From Hsuehochloa calcarea (taxonomy: Eukaryota > Streptophyta > Magnoliopsida > Poales > Poaceae), in the NCBI GenBank assembly GCA_036346395.1, contig CM070598.1, positions 2,897,517 to 2,961,516 on the forward strand: DNA of 64,000 bases, in the 5' to 3' direction. Positions 44,421 to 55,157 of this stretch are shown here, in pieces. The notes beneath the pieces are model-generated. The model searched no databases, was not told where the DNA came from, and saw only the letters and a program-made list of their open reading frames with translations. Every line of letters begins with the position of its first letter. Positions within the stretch are counted from its first letter, which is position 1. Both the position numbers and the translations under genes were made by a program.

Positions 44421-45404
44421 CTAGCCTAGGTGATATCGATGGGAGCTAGATGAGGCGGAAGGCAGCATTCCAGCTAGCTGAAGGGCGTTAGGTAGGTGTA
44501 GCAATAGACGACGGTCGCTGTTCGACAGTGAGGTGAGCCACGGCCGGGACTACACTCTCACGCGCTGCTTTACCTGCTGCTGGCGTCTACATGAGACGCG
44601 GTAGAACTACCACCAACGACTAGGCACGTCGTCTGCGGCATAAAGATGCCTACAAGTGGGCCGTTTGCCCACACTACGCTTGTACTGCTACCTCCCACCT
44701 ATACATGTGCGTGATACAGTGTCTGGTACTGTGAATTTGCCAACCAATGATACATATCTGAAAGTTGGGCGATCGAGTATTGAGTTCTCTCTGCTTCGAT
44801 ATTGTGGTCTCTTGGTACTGCTAAGCGGTGAGATGGGTTCCGTCGACCAGCAAATCTTACGCGACGAATTTGGCGACTGAAATTTCGTCATATCTCCTTA
44901 TAGGCCGTGTCAGTTTCCATTCACCAAACCCAGTGCCTTAAATTCGCCAACTAACCAGTACTGACGTCGCGTCACATCTCACGTCCAAACACCACCACCT
45001 CCGTCCGGCCTCTCCCACCCTAATCGATCGAGCTCGCGAGCTCCCAATGCCGCCGTCAACTTCCATGTCCCTCTCACCGTACGCCTCGTCACCACACCGC
45101 GAACCAACAATTTTTTCGTGCACGAAATAACAAATTCAACTCCTGTGAACGACTAGTCGTCGATATTACAAAATAAATATAAAAAAATAGTAAAAAGTTA
45201 TTGAAATAGAATAAGATTACTTTTTATTGTAGCGAATTGGATTTTTACAGAGGTGCTCTTGACAAGCCAGAATGAGATTACATTTTATGTGCTGATTACT
45301 ATGTTATTGCTTCAGAAAACCCAATTGTTTGTTAATCTTCCGAATTAGATTCGTTGAGATCCCGCAAAATTGGATTGCCTTCTGCCGTTTGTATTCTCTT
45401 TTAA

Positions 45405-45840
45405 GTAGTTGACGAAGTGGTAGCAGTTACTCTTTGAAGAAACGCATGTTGAAAGTGTCGCGACTTGTCAAAAGAAGACATCATTTGGTGAAGTATCAAC
45501 CGTTCGGTGGTTAATATCAGAAGGAGACAATAACCATATAGTGGTTACTGTCAGTGTTTTAGGGTTGTAAACGCCGCGTGGCTTAGAGTAATAAGACATA
45601 TGCTCTATTCATCACACGAGAGGAATATACTTATAATCAAATCTAAGTATCAATTGACTACTTTTATGAGCAGTCATCTCGTCGGGGATTGGGCATAAGG
45701 CCTCATCAGACCAGGGTATCCATGATGTAACCTCTGGAATCCTTACGACTATGGGGTCGTTAGTCTTAGGGGTTACGACTATAAATGACATACAATCTTT
45801 AATTAAATAAAGTAATATTTAGAGATTTTGATCCTCGTTA
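45405..45840 (-). repeat. Diverged Gypsy LTR remnant
   Basis: Shares the order GAAGTATCAACCG, TCTATTCATCACACGA, GTAACCTCTGGAATCCTTAC, GTTAGTCTTAGGGGTTACGAC and GATCCTCGT with the LTRs at 50000-50432 and 62312-63007. No primer-binding site or pol lies next to it, so it is a solo or truncated LTR. Confidence 0.7.
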
Positions 45841-45852
45841 AATTCATCCGAA

Positions 45853-47028
45853 GATCAAAGCAAAAAATAGCACCGTAGACTCGCCGGTAAACGACATGTG
45901 TTAAGTCTGTGCCTCAAAGGAAGAGACTTCCCTCACCAACGCGATTTAGTTGTAACCCCTGCCTGGACGACTTAATTTATTTGTAACTAATTAATCATAA
46001 TTATTTTTTTCATAATTAATTAGTCATAATTATTTTATTCATAATTAAGTAGTCTTAATTTTTGTAATTAATTAGTCATAGTTAAATATTCTTAATTAAT
46101 TTGATCGTGATTAATTAGTTAGTTAGTCTAAATAAATTAGTTGTAATTATTAATTCTAAATTAATAATTAATTATGACTAAATTAATAATACAACCTGAT
46201 TTCATGCACTCTGATTTCAGTGTGTAACTAATTTATAGTGTATGTGATAATACGATGCATAATTTCATGTGACAATAAATTTTTGGTACATATGATGATA
46301 TACAGAAAGTAAGCATACAAAGGAAGCACATGATTTTATGCGCCCTATTTGGAATGCGAGTTTTTGGCCTTTTTGAAATAGCAAACTGTTAAGGATTGCG
46401 ACATGTTGTTAAGTAGACATTGATTAAGCATTTTGACATGCTAACCCACCCGATCCGTCCCGTACGAGACCGTCACCCAAAAACACAAGCAAGTTTTGCA
46501 TGTTCAACATTACCTGAAGCCACAATAACACAATACATATGTTAGGATTAATTCACCGTTCTTTACTATACACAGTCAAATAAACAGATCACACTATTTA
46601 GTCTACATTTTCTTACATCTCTAAAATAACTACACTTCGATAATTCTTATGTACAAATTTAACCTAATAAGTGCATAATAAAAAACATACTAAATTTCTT
46701 GAAAAAAAACTAGTAATCATCGCGACTAATTGACTACAACTAATTTATTTGAACCAACTAACTACGACTAATTAATTAAGAATATTTAACTACGACTACT
46801 TAACTGTGAGTAATTGATTATGAAAATTATGATTAATTAATTATGAATAGATTAATTATGATTAATTAATTATAAATAATAAATTACGAATAAATTAATT
46901 ACACACATGAGGCTTCCAGGATCGGATACAATTAAATCGTGTGGACAAGGAAAATCCCCTCTCTTGGGATACGAACTCGACACATGTTTTTCGTCGAGGA
47001 ATTTGCAGTGCTATTTTTAACTTTGATG
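45853..47028. mobile_element. Foldback element with long inverted-repeat arms
   Basis: The left arm (about 45853-46190) and the right arm (about 46710-47028) are inverted copies. Shared blocks from outside in are ATCAAAG, AAAAATAGCAC, ACATGTGT, CGATTTA and then AT-rich sequence of ATTAATTAGTCATAATTA type. The middle is 500 bp without a coding region. No target duplication could be fixed. It may be a large MITE or MULE-like foldback; the superfamily is not assigned. It ends about 250 bp upstream of the receptor kinase start codon. Confidence 0.65.
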
Positions 47029-47279
47029 TGAGAAGGAGACTCATGTAAGTGTGATGTGCTATTTCAATAAGCGCTAGGTTAACCCATAAACTCGCGGACT
47101 GGAGAGCCATCGACTACTCAATCCCCTATCCATGCCCGCGTGGTGCACGAGAACCCAGACACACACCTTGTGATCGCGAAAGCTAGCAAAGCACACCGGC
47201 CTTGTGTCTGTGTTGGTTGTCTCCATTTTCTCACGTCGTCGTTTGCAACGCGGGTTAATTGTTACCGTGTATACGTGGC

Positions 47280-49352
47280 ATGCCGGTCGCTCTTGCCATG
47301 ATTCGGCGGCGGCGGCGGCGGCGGCGGCTGATCGAGATTGTCGCGTTCTTTCTCGTTCTTGCTTGGGGTGCCGCCGCTGCCAACGAGTTCGTGTTTGCCG
47401 GCTTCGCCGGCGACAGCGTGACGACTACCGGCGCGGCGGTCGTCACCTCCTCCGGCCTTCTGCGTCTCACCAACGACACGAACGAGAGGTTCGGCCACGG
47501 ATTCCACCCCGTGCCGGTCCGCTTCAAGAACGCCTCCACCGGCGCGCCGGTCTCCTTCTCCACCACCTTCGTGCTCGCCATCGTGCCGCGCTACCTGGAC
47601 GCGCACGGCCACGGCCTGGCCTTCGCGCTCGCGCCGTCGGTGGCCGTCCCGGGCGCCGTGGCAGGCAAGAACCTGGGGCTGTTCAACACTTCGGACAACA
47701 TGGGAAGGGAGAGGAGCAACATCGTCGCCGTCGAGCTCGACACGGCGCAGGACGAGGAGTTCCAGGACATCAACGACAACCACGTCGGCGTAGACGTCAA
47801 CAGCCTGCGGTCCGTGACCTCGACCACGCCGGGGTACCACGACGTCGGAACCGGCAGATTCGCCAACCTCAGCCTGATCAGTGGCGCGCCTCTGCAGGTG
47901 TGGATCGACTACGACGGCCAGAACGAGCGCCTCGAGGTGACGGTGTCGCCGGCCGGTACGCCCAGGCCGGCCGTCCCACTCGTGTCATGGAACCTCAACC
48001 TCTCGTCGGTCGTGGCCGACGACACGTACGTCGGGTTCTCGGCCGCGAACGGCGCGGCCGCGAGCTCGCACTACGTTCTTGGCTGGAGCTTCCGCCTCGG
48101 CGTCGGCCGCGCGCAGGACCTCGACCTCTCCAAGCTCCCGTCGCTCCCGTTGTCAAGATCCAATAAAAAGACGCCTCTGCTACTGCTCGTGACACTGATC
48201 CTCCTCGCCGTCGTGGTCCTGCTCCTGGCGTCGGCCGCTGTCGCGGCGCTCGTCGTGCGGCGCCGGCGGTTCGCCGAGGAGGAGGAGGACTGGGAGATAG
48301 AGTACGGCCCTCACAGGATCGGCTACAAGGACCTGCACGTGGCGACCAAGGGCTTCCGCGACGTCATCGGCGTCGGCGGCTTCGGCCGCGTGTACCGCGG
48401 CGTGCTGCCGAGGTCGGGCGCTGAGGTCGCCGTCAAGAAGGTGTCGCACGACTCGCGGCAGGGGCTGCGGGAGTTCGTGTCGGAGATCGCGAGCATGAGC
48501 CGGCTGCGCCACCGCAACCTGGTGCAGCTCCTCGGCTACTGCCGGCGGCGGGGCGAGCTGGTGCTCGTCTACGACTACATGGCGAACGGGAGCCTCGACA
48601 AGCACCTGTTCGGCGGCGCCAACCAGCCGCCGGCGCTGAGCTGGGAGCAGCGCGCCAAGATCGTCCGGGGCGTCGCCGCCGGGCTGCTGTACCTGCACGA
48701 GGGGTGGGAGCAGGTGGTGGTGCACCGGGATATCAAGGCCAGCAACGTGCTCCTCGACGCAGACATGAACGCCAAGCTAAGCGACTTCGGCCTCGCGCGG
48801 CTGTACGACCACGACAGCAACCCGCAGACCACGCGCGTCGTCGGCACGCTCGGATACCTCGCGCCGGAGATGAGCAACACCGGCAAGGCCACCACGAGCA
48901 CCGACGTCTTCGCCTTCGGCGCCTTCTTGCTCGAGGTGGCCTGCGGACGGAGGCCCATGGAGTTCAGCTCCAATGCCGACTCGCCGGGGCTCGTCGAGCT
49001 CGTCCTCGACTACTGGAAAGCCGGGAAGATCAAAGACGCGAGGGATCCAAGGATCGACAAGTGCGACGAGGAGGATCTCGAGCTGGTTCTCAAGCTCGGG
49101 TTGCTCTGCTCGCACCCTGACCCGCGTCGCCGGCCGAGCATAAGGCAGGTGGCGCAGATCTTGGAAGGCGCTGCGCCGGTGCCAGAGACGTTACCGGAAG
49201 ATCTCGGCAGCAGCGGGATGCAGTTCGGGTACAACGAGTCGTTCGACGAGCTGGCGACCATGTTCCCGTCGACGCCCGAGATCACCACCGCCACGACCCA
49301 GCCGCCGTCTTCACACTCCGACGACGAGCAACGGCAGCTGATATTCAGCTGA
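47280..49352 (+). CDS. L-type lectin-domain receptor-like kinase (LecRK), intronless, 690 aa
   Basis: A plasma-membrane receptor kinase. Residues 1-33 are a signal peptide (eight Arg then a hydrophobic core). A legume-lectin ectodomain follows at about 35-285 (FVFAGF; VAVELDTAQD; DDTYVGFSAANG). Residues about 298-328 form the transmembrane helix. The Ser/Thr kinase runs from about 355: GVGGFGRVYRG, AVKK, HRDIKASNVLLD (RD type), DFGLA, GTLGYLAPE. The tail is short and acidic. All catalytic motifs are present and the length is normal for the family, so it is probably functional. Family members sense ligands or extracellular nucleotides and act in defence and development; the ligand here is unknown. 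ATG 47280 was taken as start; ATG 47298 is an equally good alternative, shorter by six residues. GC content is very high, as in many grass genes. The foldback element ends 250 bp upstream. Confidence 0.95.
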   Translation: MPVALAMIRRRRRRRRLIEIVAFFLVLAWGAAAANEFVFAGFAGDSVTTTGAAVVTSSGLLRLTNDTNERFGHGFHPVPVRFKNASTGAPVSFSTTFVLAIVPRYLDAHGHGLAFALAPSVAVPGAVAGKNLGLFNTSDNMGRERSNIVAVELDTAQDEEFQDINDNHVGVDVNSLRSVTSTTPGYHDVGTGRFANLSLISGAPLQVWIDYDGQNERLEVTVSPAGTPRPAVPLVSWNLNLSSVVADDTYVGFSAANGAAASSHYVLGWSFRLGVGRAQDLDLSKLPSLPLSRSNKKTPLLLLVTLILLAVVVLLLASAAVAALVVRRRRFAEEEEDWEIEYGPHRIGYKDLHVATKGFRDVIGVGGFGRVYRGVLPRSGAEVAVKKVSHDSRQGLREFVSEIASMSRLRHRNLVQLLGYCRRRGELVLVYDYMANGSLDKHLFGGANQPPALSWEQRAKIVRGVAAGLLYLHEGWEQVVVHRDIKASNVLLDADMNAKLSDFGLARLYDHDSNPQTTRVVGTLGYLAPEMSNTGKATTSTDVFAFGAFLLEVACGRRPMEFSSNADSPGLVELVLDYWKAGKIKDARDPRIDKCDEEDLELVLKLGLLCSHPDPRRRPSIRQVAQILEGAAPVPETLPEDLGSSGMQFGYNESFDELATMFPSTPEITTATTQPPSSHSDDEQRQLIFS

Positions 49353-49869
49353 GTAGCCATATTTTGAAGCCAATTTAGCAAATTTTGGTAATGTGTATAG
49401 GATGGTGGATGACTTGATGTTGATGTATGTCAGTTTGTGCCATGTGGTACTGGAAATCGAATAATTGCAGGATTGGGTGTAATGATCTTTTCTTCAAGTG
49501 AACATAGGATAGTATTAATCGTTTTTAGAGGTGGTCAGAGAAGTTTCGATCAAAGAGTAGTACACTGGTAAACTTGGATTATTTATTGTACTTTTATCAA
49601 TTTTAGCTTGGTGCAATTTCAGAGGAGTGGACACTGAGTGACAAGAAACTGTGCCTGAAGAAAAGGTGAATGCTATGAATTCCAGAGTTTACAGCTGTAT
49701 CACCTTTCAAGCGGGTCTGCAGCTGTATCACCTTAGAATTCAGATTACCACTTAACTTATCTCGGAAGAATTTGGAGTATTGTGATGTCGATTCTGCGAT
49801 TATGTCATGCAGACATTGGCACCTTGATCAAAAGGTACCAAAGATATTGCAGCCTGCTTAATTTTATAA
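49353..49869. other. 3' flank of the lectin receptor kinase
   Basis: Probable 3' UTR for the first few hundred bases, then unassigned sequence; no gene. Confidence 0.5.
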
Positions 49870-50432
49870 TGGGAAAAATACGATGAGAACCCAAAACTTC
49901 AGGATAAACGCTCTGCCTTTAGAACAGTGATGGACATGAGAACCCGAAAACCTAAATCTAGAATTAGCAGCGTAAATTAACAGTAACTAAAAATGCGGAT
50001 AGTCAAAAACAAGATTTAATTGTAGTAACAAATATAAAAGAGAGGCGTCAGTTGACAATGTATCAACTGTTGTGCGGTTATATGTCAGTGAGCCATTTAA
50101 CCGTATTCCAGTATCTTAGAGTTATGTAGCTTCACGTGGTATAGAATATACAACACATGTTCCATTTGTCATATGGTAAATGATATACCTGGAGTCAGAT
50201 CCAAATACCAGTTCAAAGCTTTGTGATTGTTTGACTGATCGGAGACTAGGTTAGGAACCTTGCCCAACCAGGTTATGTATTATGTAACCTCTGGAATCCT
50301 TACGACCAGTGAGGTCGTTAACCTTAGGGGTTACGACCATTAAGACGTATGGTCTCTATCTATTAAATAATAAATATAGGTTTTAATCATCGTCAGTATT
50401 AAAGTAATACATAGGGGTATTAATCCTCGTCA
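49870..50432 (-). repeat. Left (3') LTR of element X
   Basis: The second half matches the family LTR (AGTATCTTAGAGTTATGTA; GTAACCTCTGGAATCCTTAC; GGGGTTACGACCA; ending CCTCGTCA at 50432). The first half differs. The polypurine tract of the minus-strand element follows directly. Confidence 0.65.
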
Positions 50433-50776
50433 GCTAGCCCCCGAATTTTAAATGAATTGGTCATGTGAACAATTTCTTTTGACGAAATCGTATCGGGCAG
50501 ACCCCCAATTAAATATCGTGACATTCGAAGTGGTCCGTATTCATTTTAAAGTTGAGAACCTGTCTTAGAAATTAGGAAGCTTTTTTGTCCGTTGGTTAAA
50601 AGATTTTGTCCTTTGGACTTCTCTTAACTCACGAATGCGGTTAGAGAATTGTAGCTATAAAAACCCCTTTGCACTGGGTATTAGGGTTTTTACACCTTCT
50701 GTTAACCCTTCGTCTTCCAAAAGGAAAAAAACTCACCTCCGACCTCCTTTGACTTCTTCATCCAAAAGAATCCGCC

Positions 50777-51078
50777 ATGCCAGATCTCATCACCAACTGG
50801 TCGGTTTCTGATCTGAGTGGGAAAAAGCTTGAATGTCTGGAGAAGATTGGGTTGCTACCTGATAGGAATCTGATTTCTTGGAAATCAGCTATCGGGGAGC
50901 ATTCTCCGAGAGGTGAAGACAGAGAAATTCATGTTCTCCTCGCATACATCGAATGCGGCTTTAGGCTCCCAGTTCACTCCTTTCTTTCCCAAGTTTTGGA
51001 GTATTATGGAGTGGAGGTGGTTAATCTGGTCACCAATGCCATCGCTAATCTTAGTATCTTCGTCTACCTCTGCGAAGC
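50777..51078 (+). pseudogene. N-terminus of the antisense ORF of element X
   Basis: From ATG 50777 the frame reads a gypsy-type transposon (Transposase_28-like) N-terminus: GEHSPRGEDREIHVLLAYIE, FRLPVHSFLSQVLEYYGVE, ATAIANLS-like and FVYLCEA. It is cut at 51079 by inserted sequence starting TGTAGGATCAAGG. The corresponding region of element A (minus strand near 14480) gives FLDAGLRFPCVELVACVLQ. Its function in the family is unknown. Confidence 0.7.
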
Positions 51079-54000
51079 TGTAGGATCAAGGATAACCGAC
51101 TAGAGGGGTGAATAGGAGGTTTCTAAAAATTCTAGATCAAATTAAATAATTTAGCAAGATGAACTAAGCAAAGCTATCTATCACAAGATATATGCTACAA
51201 AATTAATTGCAATAAGTAAAGACAAGAAATAACCGCAATAGGACAAAGAGGTTTTTCCCGTGGTATCGAAGATTTGTCGATCTTCACTAGTCCACGTTGA
51301 GGAAGCTTGACTCGATCAAGCCGGCTCCACAAATTAAGCCTTCCCTCGTAATCACTTGGTTGTTCTTCCTCCTCTCCGAGTTGGTGAACACCGACCAATC
51401 ACAACAGGCGTCGGGTCTCTTCACAAACTTCTTGAAGAGATCACCGTGCAACCTCTGCCAAGCCGTCTAGGTGCCGACAAGCACTAAGAGAATAGAGCTT
51501 GACCTTCGCTTGACGGCAACCAAGTGCCAAAGGATCAACTAGAATGCAATGCTCTCGGTTTTGCAATGTGGGGCCAAGCACATTGATCGAGAGTTAAATC
51601 CCGGTTCTCGTAGTGTATGACATGTGGGCCTAGGCGTTTAGTGCACGACTGCGATTTCGTGGACCGACCGTGGTCCAGAGCATCTACGCACTATTCTATG
51701 AGCCGTGTGTATGACATGTGGACCCCACATGTCAGGTCGCATTTCTTTTCGAATTCAAAATTGGAAAAGACACTATTCAAGGGGCCCACGGGTCGGTGAC
51801 TGTGGCTAGGTTTGGCTAGGTAGGAAAAGTATTTACGTTTATTTGAAATCTAAAATGCTTTATTTAAGAACTGAAAAATGCATTAACTTCAAAATTGCAT
51901 AAGTAATTCATTTTAGCTCCAAATTTGATGATTCAAATTTTTCTAGATTCCTTTTTGTATGTAATTTATTATAAAAATGATTTGAACTATGTTACTGTTC
52001 CATAAAACCCTATTTGCAAAATTACTTTAGGTTTAATACTTTTATTACTCTAAAAATTATTTCGACTTAAAAAATGCATAAGTATTTCTCTATAGCTCCA
52101 ATTTTAGAAAATTCAATTGTGTTATTTTCTTCTGTTACTGTAATTTATGGTAAAATAGGTTTTGTGCATGTTGCTATCTCTGAAAATTTGATTCTACATT
52201 TATCTTGTGCACTACTTTCATGCCTTAGAAAAATCATAGAAAATTCATCTTAGCTCCGAATGAGGTGAACCATTTTTCATTGCTTATCTCATGTGGTGCT
52301 TTGTCTACCATAAAAGTTTCATGTGCACCACCTCTCTGGAAATTTTTACCAAAATATTTAAATTTGGATGAATAGTAATAGCTAGCAATTTATTTGGATT
52401 TTCTGAAAAATTGACTTTCAAACTATCATAACTTTTGCATGAAGCATCCAAATCAATTGATTCTTATTGCTAAATTCATCTAAAATCATGCTATACCTTT
52501 TGTACATTTTTCATAATTTTTGGATGAATTTGTATTTTTGGGTCTTTCGGTATTATTCGTTCTTATTGTGCTTTCGATTCTTTCGAATAGGTTTCGACGA
52601 ATTTGTTGATTACGTGAGTGATCCTATGTAGCAAGAAAGTTATCTCCAGTAAGGCAAGCAGTTGTTTCCATTTGATCATATTGATCACATTACTTTCAAA
52701 GTATATTATCTTGTTTGCAAAGTGTATGTATGCATGCTCTATTTTGTTATTAAAATTATCGATCGAGTAGTTGATCCTATAGTTGCATAAATTGTAGGTA
52801 AATATTCATCCTCTACCACTAAGCCTAGGATTTATTCGCTGTGTTTTAGAGCTCGATGGATGGGCTCTAATCACATTACTTGTAGTTTGCGAGTAGATGT
52901 CGCTTAGAAATGCTTAGAACGATAGAATGGGGATCATCGCCTCGACGATGGTCATTTTATCATCACTATAATTATTTGAGTCAGGATACTCATGTATGTA
53001 ATTTTATTTGGAAAAACTAAAAGTGAAATGTTTTAGACTTAGGCACATTGATTTGATGGTGTGGTTATTGGGTGTCTGATTGGTGCCCAAGTCAACAAGG
53101 ACCGAACATCTTGGACACTGACCCAAGCGTTTTGCGTGCTAACCACAAGAGGGTATTGGGAACCCCTCTTGACTAAGTACTTTGGGAGGTATTAATTATT
53201 GAGTCGCTGGTGATAAGAAAAAGAGAATGATTGTTTTGGATGAGAGGGATGGGTTCTTTTCTAGGTTCGCCATACCCAGGAACACTCGCAGTTGCTTCGG
53301 CTGGGCCGGTGCGTCCGACCAACGTGTGGGTCCTTAGTGGGAGCCCGTAACGGTGGTTCACTAAGGGTTAACCCCCATACGTGCGACTCGTAATTAGTAA
53401 AATCTATTGGAAAACGTCTCGTAGGACTTAGCCTTGCCGGCATACCTATGGAAGTGTGCTCTATTGCATGGCAAAAAGGCGGTCTGGCGTGTGGGTACAT
53501 TGGTACACCCTTGAGGATATAATCTATTCAAATAGCCAAGTCTTTGGTTATGGACATGCTTGGTTAAGTCTCTACAAGAGTTAGACTCAACAGTTTTCCA
53601 TAAAACTTGATTTCAAGTGGTACGAATGGGTAATTCATGCTATGTTGTGGTGGCTGTTGGTAAGTCACCTCTAGGATGTTATTTATGTTTATAATTGTTG
53701 TCTCGCTGTTATTTAATCAATTAAAAATAGATTTGTCAAATTGCTTTCAATCAATTACTTATTGCAAATGAATTATTGCTTTGCGCGTCAAATGAACCAT
53801 ATAACCTGCTCCTTTGTTTCAGTTTGCATGTAGCTATGTATAGGCTTGTTACTCATAAGTCTTGCGAGTACGTTTTGTACTCAGTTGCTTTGCTTAATTG
53901 TTGCAGAGGAGGTTGACCCCCAAGGGGTTAACTATTGTGTGACCGACTTCGACTTTGCTCTCGACGACTAGCTTGGACGTTTTCAGTCGGTTGCCTTGTG

Positions 54001-54276
54001 GGTAATGACAAACCGTTTGACTTTTGGTTTATCACCATCTTATGGCTTATGTTTCCGCTGCTACTTTGGTTAATTCCCGTCATTTGGTCGGTCGGCCATA
54101 CTTTTGTAATATGAACTTGTATGTCCTTTATGTTGTAATCTTGTAGACTGGACATTGTAATATCTTGTATGGAATGGATGATTAATTTTTGTATGGGGTA
54201 TGTGTACTGCAATTTTGGGAAGTATCGAGATATTTGATTTGTAATGCCAGGACCATTTTGATGGTTAGGTATTACA
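51079..54276 (-). mobile_element. Nested retrotransposon-derived insertion in the antisense ORF
   Basis: It has no coding region. The right 1.2 kb (53020-54276) is an inverted relative of 38169-39360, ending GGTTAGGTATTACA (inverse of TGTAATACC). The left part begins like another LTR (TGTAGGATCAAGGATAACCGACTAGAGG). A repeated TGTATGACATGTGG lies at 51615 and 51709. No target duplication joins the two ends, so it is probably composite or deleted. Confidence 0.55.
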
Positions 54277-54445
54277 AGTTAAATACCCTGGATTCTCACA
54301 AGACCCCGCGATGGTGCTCCTCCTCAAAGAAGGAGGGGAAAGTAGGGAAATGGGTTGAAGCCATCTAACTCTTTAATGTTATGGGTTTAATCTTCTGGCA
54401 TGTGGTGGGGGATTTTTCCATGCACCGGATTAGTCCCTTAAAAGC

Positions 54446-55157
54446 TGTCGACGATTAAATCGCTGATTTTATGAAAATATATAGAAATAGAGGAAAATGA
54501 TGCATATCTCCTAGAAGGGAATGGAGTCGCTCTTTATTACTATAAACTGGTTGTTTACAAGGAATGCCTAGGATCAGGCAAAGGACTAATCCTAGTTACA
54601 CAGGGTATAATGTTGGTTATACTACTGAAAATAGATCAAAAGTATGAATCTAATGCCAGTAGCCTCTTGTCTTTCTCTGCTATCTGTCTTGCTCTTGCTT
54701 ATCCCCCTGCTCCTTCCATACCCCATCCTTAAATAGCTTCCGAAGAGGTGGCAGTTGTTTTCTGGAGAAGACGTCTGTGCGAAGCGTTGCGTCTGGTCGG
54801 AGGGAGGTGGCAGTTGATTAAGTATCAATTGTTGTGCGGTTAAATGTCGGTGAGACATTTGACCATTAGTCAGTGTCTTAGGATTATGTAACGTCGTGTG
54901 GTACGGAGTATACAACATGTGTTCCATTCATCACACGGTAAAGGATATACCCGAATTTGGATCCAGTTACGGTTCATAGCTTTACGAGCAGTTAACTGGT
55001 CGGGGACTAGGTACGAGACCTTGTCCGACCAGGGTATTATGTAGCCTCTGGAATCCTTACGACTAGTGAGGTTGTTATCCTTAGGGGTTACAACCACGAA
55101 GACGTATGGTATTTTCTTATGTATTAAAGTAATACATAGAGGTTTTAATTCTCGTCA
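54446..55157 (-). mobile_element. Solo LTR inserted in the antisense ORF
   Basis: 712 bp, TGTCGACGATTAAATC at the left and TCTCGTCA at the right, about 90% like the LTR at 62312-63007. The flanking 5-mers AAAGC and AAGGC fit a target duplication with one change. Removing it joins MHRISPLKA to KAHAMLWYIGRDN, a sensible protein junction. Confidence 0.82.

Larger units (their letters stand above)
42396..45404. other. Gene-poor stretch
   Basis: No supported gene on either strand. It contains a 63-bp tandem duplication and a GA microsatellite, otherwise unassigned sequence. Confidence 0.5.

Noticed and set aside
47262..48725. Long minus-strand open frames
   Set aside because: Antisense shadows of the lectin receptor kinase, caused by its extreme GC content.
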